Source: Candidatus Eiseniibacteriota bacterium (GTDB taxonomy: Bacteria > Eisenbacteria > RBG-16-71-46 > JABDJR01). From it: a stretch of DNA of 10,104 bases. A program made the position numbers and the translations under genes. This document shows, piece by piece, positions 6,646 through 10,104 of this stretch; the stretch's first letter is position 1; each line of letters opens with the position of its first letter. Under the pieces are notes generated by a model. The model did not search any database. It had not been told where the DNA came from and saw nothing but the letters and a program-made list of their open reading frames with translations. Location: positions 1-10,104 of the forward strand of contig JABDJR010000630.1 in NCBI GenBank assembly GCA_013003415.1, given 5' to 3'.

Positions 6646-6686
6646 TATCTCGGGGCGGAAGAGCGCCTCACCGAAGGAAATGAGTC

Positions 6687-8774
6687 ATGTTTAAGGACTT
6701 AGAGAAGGTTCGCAACATCGGCATTAGTGCCCATATCGATTCCGGAAAGACAACGCTTACCGAGCGTATTCTTTTCTACACCAAGCGAATCCACGCGATT
6801 CACGAGGTGCGCGGAAAAGATGGGGTGGGTGCCAAGATGGACTCCATGGAATTGGAGAAGGAACGCGGCATTACCATTGCGTCCGCTGCGACCCACTGCG
6901 AGTGGGACAACCATCACATCAATATTATCGATACCCCGGGTCACGTCGACTTCACCATTGAAGTTGAGCGTTCTTTGCGGGTTTTGGATGGCGCAATTTT
7001 GGTGCTCTGCTCCGTGGCTGGTGTTCAATCCCAGTCCATCACGGTCGATCGCCAGATGCGGCGTTACAACGTGCCGCGTATCGCGTTTGTAAACAAGTGC
7101 GATCGTGTGGGTGCGAACCCCGAGCGCGTCACCGAGCAGCTTCGCGAGAAGTTGGCCCTGAACGCGGTCATGATTCAGATTCCGATTGGCCTCGAAGCCG
7201 ACCACGATGGTGTGGTCGATCTCGTGACCATGAAGGCCATCTACTTCGATGGCCCCGCCGGAGAAGACATTCGCATCACCGATATCCCTGCCGATCTTCA
7301 AGCCAAGGCTGACGAGAAGCGCGAAATCATGCTCGATGCCATTTCTCTCTTCGACGACGATCTCATGGAAGCGGTCCTTGAGGGTAACCCCACTGTCGAG
7401 CAGATTCAGAAAGCCATCCGTAAGGGTGTCATTTCCTTGGAGCTTTGCCCGGTCATGATGGGTTCCGCCTACAAGAACCGTGGCGTGCAGCCGCTTCTCG
7501 ATGCGGTGATCTCCTACCTTCCCGATCCCACCGACGTGACCAACACCGCTCTCGATCTTGAGAAAGACGAAGAGTCCTTCGAAGTCGTGCCCGATCCGGA
7601 CAAACCGCTGATCGCGCTTGCGTTTAAGTTGGAAGATGGCCCTTACGGTCAGCTGACCTACGTGCGCACCTATCAGGGGCAAATGAAAAAGGGCGACACC
7701 ATTGTGAACAGCCGGACCGGCCGTAAGCACAAGGTGGGTCGTCTGATTCGCATGCACGCGGCGGAAATGGAAGATATCGAGGACACCATGGCCGGCGACA
7801 TCATCGCCATGTTTGGTATCGATTGCGCCTCCGGTGACACCTTCACCGACGGCAGCATCGAAGCCTCCATGTCCTCGATGTTCGTTCCCGAGCCCGTTAT
7901 TAAACTCACGGTGAAACCTACGGATAACAAGGCCAAGACCAACATGTCCAAAGCCCTGCAGCGGTTCACCAAAGAAGATCCCACCTTCCGCACCATGGTC
8001 GACGAGGAAACTAGCGAGACCATCATCGCGGGAATGGGTGAGCTTCACCTTGAAGTGTATGTCGAGCGCATGAAGCGTGAGTATCAGGCTGAGGTCGAGA
8101 CCGGAAAGCCCCAGGTGGCCTACCGCGAGACCATCACCCAGCACACGCCGTTTAATTACACGCACAAGAAGCAAACCGGTGGTTCGGGACAGTTCGGTAA
8201 GATCAGTGGCTACATGGAACTATCCGAATCCGGAGAATTTGAGTTCGAAAGTAAGGTCACCGGCGGTAATATCCCTACAGAGTACATTCCTGCGGTTGAG
8301 AAGGGCTTCAAGGCCATGCTCGCTAAGGGAACCTTGGTTGGGTTCCCCGTGGTGGGTGTCCGCATCGTTCTCGAAGACGGATCTTCCCACGCGGTTGACT
8401 CTTCGGATCAAGCTTTCCAGGCAGCGGCCAAGGGTTGCTTCCGGGAGATTTATCCCAAGTCGAAGCCCCAGGTTCTTGAGCCCATGATGAAGGTGGCGGT
8501 AGAAAGCCCCACCGAATTCCAAGGCGATGTCATGGGAACCCTCATGCAGCGTCGAGGCATCATCATTGGTACCACCGAGGATTCAGGATTCGTGCGGATC
8601 GAAGCTGAGGTCCCGCTAGCCGAGATGTTCGGCTACGCCACCGTGCTTCGTTCAGCCACTCAGGGTAAGGCGGAATTCACCATGGAGTTCTCGCGATACA
8701 CGCCGGCCCCCAAAGAAATTGGCGAAGACCTAGTCAAAGCCTACGCGGAAAAACGAGCCGCTGAAAAGAAATAG
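6687..8774 (+). CDS. fusA: Translation elongation factor G, spdEFG1/mtEFG1 type
   Basis: This GTPase drives tRNA-mRNA translocation on the ribosome in the cytoplasm. The 695-residue length is complete for the family. The G domain shows P-loop AHIDSGKTT (15-23), switch I RGIT (60-63), DTPGH (82-86) with catalytic His86, NKCD (136-139) and GSA (259-261). Domain II spans about 300-400, domain III about 405-475, domain IV about 478-593, and domain V, starting near PQVLEPM (594), runs to about 675. Several features match spdEFG1 and mitochondrial EFG1 rather than canonical bacterial EF-G: IDSGKTT instead of IDAGKTT, a HEVRGKDGVGAKMDSM segment at 39-54, GIDCASGDTF at 377-386, and RFTKEDPTF at 426-434. 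In bacteria with this type, spdEFG1 is the translocase while a separate spdEFG2 handles recycling (known for the subfamily; not visible here). The ATG at 6687 has AAGGA 8 bases upstream. It is not flanked by rpsL, rpsG or tuf. It is followed 9 bases later by an ATPase gene and shares that gene's terminator. Confidence 0.97.
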   Translation: MFKDLEKVRNIGISAHIDSGKTTLTERILFYTKRIHAIHEVRGKDGVGAKMDSMELEKERGITIASAATHCEWDNHHINIIDTPGHVDFTIEVERSLRVLDGAILVLCSVAGVQSQSITVDRQMRRYNVPRIAFVNKCDRVGANPERVTEQLREKLALNAVMIQIPIGLEADHDGVVDLVTMKAIYFDGPAGEDIRITDIPADLQAKADEKREIMLDAISLFDDDLMEAVLEGNPTVEQIQKAIRKGVISLELCPVMMGSAYKNRGVQPLLDAVISYLPDPTDVTNTALDLEKDEESFEVVPDPDKPLIALAFKLEDGPYGQLTYVRTYQGQMKKGDTIVNSRTGRKHKVGRLIRMHAAEMEDIEDTMAGDIIAMFGIDCASGDTFTDGSIEASMSSMFVPEPVIKLTVKPTDNKAKTNMSKALQRFTKEDPTFRTMVDEETSETIIAGMGELHLEVYVERMKREYQAEVETGKPQVAYRETITQHTPFNYTHKKQTGGSGQFGKISGYMELSESGEFEFESKVTGGNIPTEYIPAVEKGFKAMLAKGTLVGFPVVGVRIVLEDGSSHAVDSSDQAFQAAAKGCFREIYPKSKPQVLEPMMKVAVESPTEFQGDVMGTLMQRRGIIIGTTEDSGFVRIEAEVPLAEMFGYATVLRSATQGKAEFTMEFSRYTPAPKEIGEDLVKAYAEKRAAEKK

Positions 8775-8783
8775 GAGAGCGCG

Positions 8784-9494
8784 ATGATTTACCGTAAGGA
8801 AATGAATGAGCGCAGCCCACTGCGCGTGTTCGAGAACTCAATTCACGGCGGCTTGGGCAAGGGCAACATTGGTGTTGTCATGGCTCGTGCCGGTGTTGGC
8901 AAGACCGCCTTCTTGGTGGGTGTGGCCATGGACGATCTCATGCGAGGCCAAAAGGTTCTGCACGTATCCCTTGGCGACACGGTGGCTCATGTGGCTGAGT
9001 TCTACGACGAGATCTTTTCCGATCTTCGTCGTACCAGCCATCTGGAGAACGCCGAGCAAGCCCGCCTAGACATGGAGCGTGCTCGCATGATCCATAGCTA
9101 TGCTGGCGGCGAATTCACCATGGAGCGTTTTCAGGAATCCCTGGGCTTCATTCGGAACCACGCTCACTTCGATCCCGAAGTGATTATTGTCGATGGTTTC
9201 GACTTCAACGAAGCTAGCGAAACCGAAATGACCACCCTCAAAGACTTCGCTCAGGACCAGGGTGTTGAGATTTGGCTTTCCGCGCTTACGCGTCGGGCCG
9301 AAGCCGTGACCAACCCCAAGGGTATTCCCAATCCCGTAGCCCGCTTCGATGCTTGGGTTAGCGTGATGGTGAACTTGGAGCCCTCTGAGGGTGCGGTGGG
9401 AGTGCGTTTGCTGAAGGACCACGAAAACGAAGATGTGGCCGATCTGCATATCAAACTCGACCCCACGACCATGCTTCTCTTGGTTGAAGAATAG
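8784..9494 (+). CDS. RecA/DnaB-superfamily P-loop ATPase coupled to fusA
   Basis: The 236-residue protein is a single RecA-like ATPase core. GGLGKGNIGVV (22-32) leads into a Walker A ARAGVGKTA (34-42), whose first Gly is Ala. A DnaB-like strand VLHVSLGD is at 58-65. Walker B is VIIVDG (133-138) with Asp137. A sensor/DnaB-H3-like strand WLSALTRR comes later, followed by a beta-rich end (VGVRLLKDHENED, then IKLDPTTMLLL). In DnaB the strand after Walker A is SLEM with a Glu; here it is SLGD, so the acidic residue would be Asp65. It lacks a primase-binding or zinc domain, so it is not a replicative helicase or RadA; a KaiC/DnaB-like switch or remodelling ATPase is the closest description. Its ribosome binding site AGGAGA overlaps the fusA stop codon and the gap is 9 bases, implying translational coupling. 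Function is unrecognised; a link to translation is suggested only by context. Confidence 0.75.
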   Translation: MIYRKEMNERSPLRVFENSIHGGLGKGNIGVVMARAGVGKTAFLVGVAMDDLMRGQKVLHVSLGDTVAHVAEFYDEIFSDLRRTSHLENAEQARLDMERARMIHSYAGGEFTMERFQESLGFIRNHAHFDPEVIIVDGFDFNEASETEMTTLKDFAQDQGVEIWLSALTRRAEAVTNPKGIPNPVARFDAWVSVMVNLEPSEGAVGVRLLKDHENEDVADLHIKLDPTTMLLLVEE

Positions 9495-9525
9495 CCTTCA
9501 ACCTACCGATAGCTAGAGTATGCTT

Positions 9526-9557
9526 AAGGCCCTGACTTCGGTCAGGGCCTTTGCTTT
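9526..9557 (+). terminator. Intrinsic terminator of the fusA-ATPase operon
   Basis: AAGGCCCTGAC (9526-9536) and its exact reverse complement (9541-9551) enclose a UUCG tetraloop, and the sequence TGCTTT follows. The 11-bp GC-rich stem with the extra-stable loop lies 32 bases after the ATPase stop, which makes it a convincing rho-independent terminator. Confidence 0.9.
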
Positions 9558-9643
9558 GCCTGCAACCTGGTTCTTCTGGGGACCAGAGGGGTAGCTCCTC
9601 CGGGGATGGCGAAGCTGCCTAGAAATCCTAATTCAAAGTCAAC

Positions 9644-9649
9644 GGGGAG
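9644..9649 (+). promoter_or_regulatory. Ribosome binding site favouring the TTG start at 9654
   Basis: GGGGAG lies 4 bases before TTG 9654. The in-frame ATG at 9606 has no well-spaced purine motif and would add 16 residues of unstructured-looking, Lys/Ser/Asn-rich sequence. Confidence 0.55.
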
Positions 9650-9653
9650 AGCT

Positions 9654-10104
9654 TTGAAAAGACTCTTGGATGCCCTGGCGACCCACGTGTTCGGTCCCTT
9701 GGATCGTCGGCGCGAGGGCGATCGCAGTTTTCAATACGTTCACGAAGTTGAAGCGTTCAACCGGCTTCCGGCGGAAGCCATGCGTGAGCATGCGCTTCAG
9801 CGCATCCGCAAGGTTTGCGAAGTTGCGAACCGCGCCTGCCCCTTCTACCGTGCGCGATTTAAAGAAGCCGGGATCACGAACCCCGAGGCCATGACTTGGG
9901 AAGCCTTTGATCGCATCCCCCTCCTTACCCGCGCCGATATTCGCGATCACATGGACGACATCATCAATCAGGAGATCGGCAAAGAGAACCTTCGGGAGAC
10001 GGCTACCGGTGGAACCACCTCCGCGCCCATCACCTTCTTTCAGGATTGGGAGTCGTTCTATCGACGTCGGAGCGCCACGATTGTGTTTGATCGCTGGTAT
10101 GGGT
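9654..10104 (+). CDS. PaaK/CapK-type adenylate-forming enzyme, N-terminal part (3' end outside the window)
   Basis: The frame is open from TTG 9654 (or ATG 9606) to the right edge, about 150 codons. The sequence fits the N-terminal region of the phenylacetate-CoA ligase/CapK family of AMP-forming enzymes. A helical lead has CPFYRARFKEAGI (62-74, where the family has a similar 'PFYR..F...G' segment). It is followed by IPLLTRADIRDHMDDI (88-103, the 'lP.ltK..lr' segment) and the phosphate-binding loop TGGTTSAP (118-125), which contacts the ATP phosphates. The acyl or aryl substrate cannot be read from this part. Homologues act in aryl-CoA formation or, as CapK-like proteins, in surface-polysaccharide gene clusters; which applies depends on genes beyond the window. 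It follows the fusA-operon terminator and so has its own transcription start; no clear promoter was assigned. Confidence 0.85.
   Translation, partial: MKRLLDALATHVFGPLDRRREGDRSFQYVHEVEAFNRLPAEAMREHALQRIRKVCEVANRACPFYRARFKEAGITNPEAMTWEAFDRIPLLTRADIRDHMDDIINQEIGKENLRETATGGTTSAPITFFQDWESFYRRRSATIVFDRWYG

Noticed and set aside
6699..8174. 491-codon open frame on the minus strand opposite fusA
   Set aside because: It lies entirely antisense to a clear EF-G gene, has no recognisable domain, and reflects the codon bias of fusA.

Overview
The window looks like a piece of a Gram-negative bacterial chromosome, probably from the FCB superphylum or a neighbouring candidate phylum (Eisenbacteria-, Krumholzibacteriota- or Latescibacteria-like). 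Two things point there. A secreted protease ends in an FlgD-like C-terminal domain of the kind common on exported proteins of these lineages. The elongation factor G is the spdEFG1/mitochondrial-EFG1 type rather than the canonical bacterial type. No rRNA, tRNA, CRISPR array, transposase or prophage gene was seen. The taxon is an inference.

Layout. (1) 1-479, plus strand: the C-terminal end of a protein built of about 34-residue helical repeats carrying an L-[DE]-S-D-Y core. It converges on the next operon, with a strong hairpin (511-540) between the two stop codons. (2) 4972 down to 583, minus strand: a closely spaced operon of exported proteins. It encodes an Asp-box beta-propeller-like protein, a multi-domain subtilisin-like (S8) protease with a beta-helix and FlgD-like tail, and a small DNRLRE-like secreted domain protein. 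The protease gene is split: signal peptide and start of the propeptide (3809-3543) lie in one frame and the catalytic domain (from about 3600) in another. Its oxyanion-hole Asn also appears to be missing. (3) 4973-5617: about 640 bases with no convincing gene, holding several inverted repeats and one imperfect direct repeat. (4) 5618-6469, plus strand: a polytopic membrane protein resembling the CPBP (CAAX/Abi) protease family but lacking most of its catalytic motifs. (5) 6531-9557, plus strand: a promoter candidate and structured leader, fusA (spdEFG1 type), a tightly coupled RecA/DnaB-like P-loop ATPase gene, and a clean UUCG-loop terminator. (6) 9654 to the end: the N-terminal part of a phenylacetate-CoA ligase/CapK-type adenylate-forming enzyme.

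The minus-strand operon is an export/cell-surface unit; the plus-strand fusA-ATPase pair is a housekeeping-like translation unit lying outside the usual str operon (no rpsL, rpsG or tuf beside it). The observations most worth a second look are the split and oxyanion-altered protease, the spdEFG1-ATPase pairing, the motif-poor CPBP-like protein and the repeat-rich intergenic region. None of these amounts to proof of a new system.
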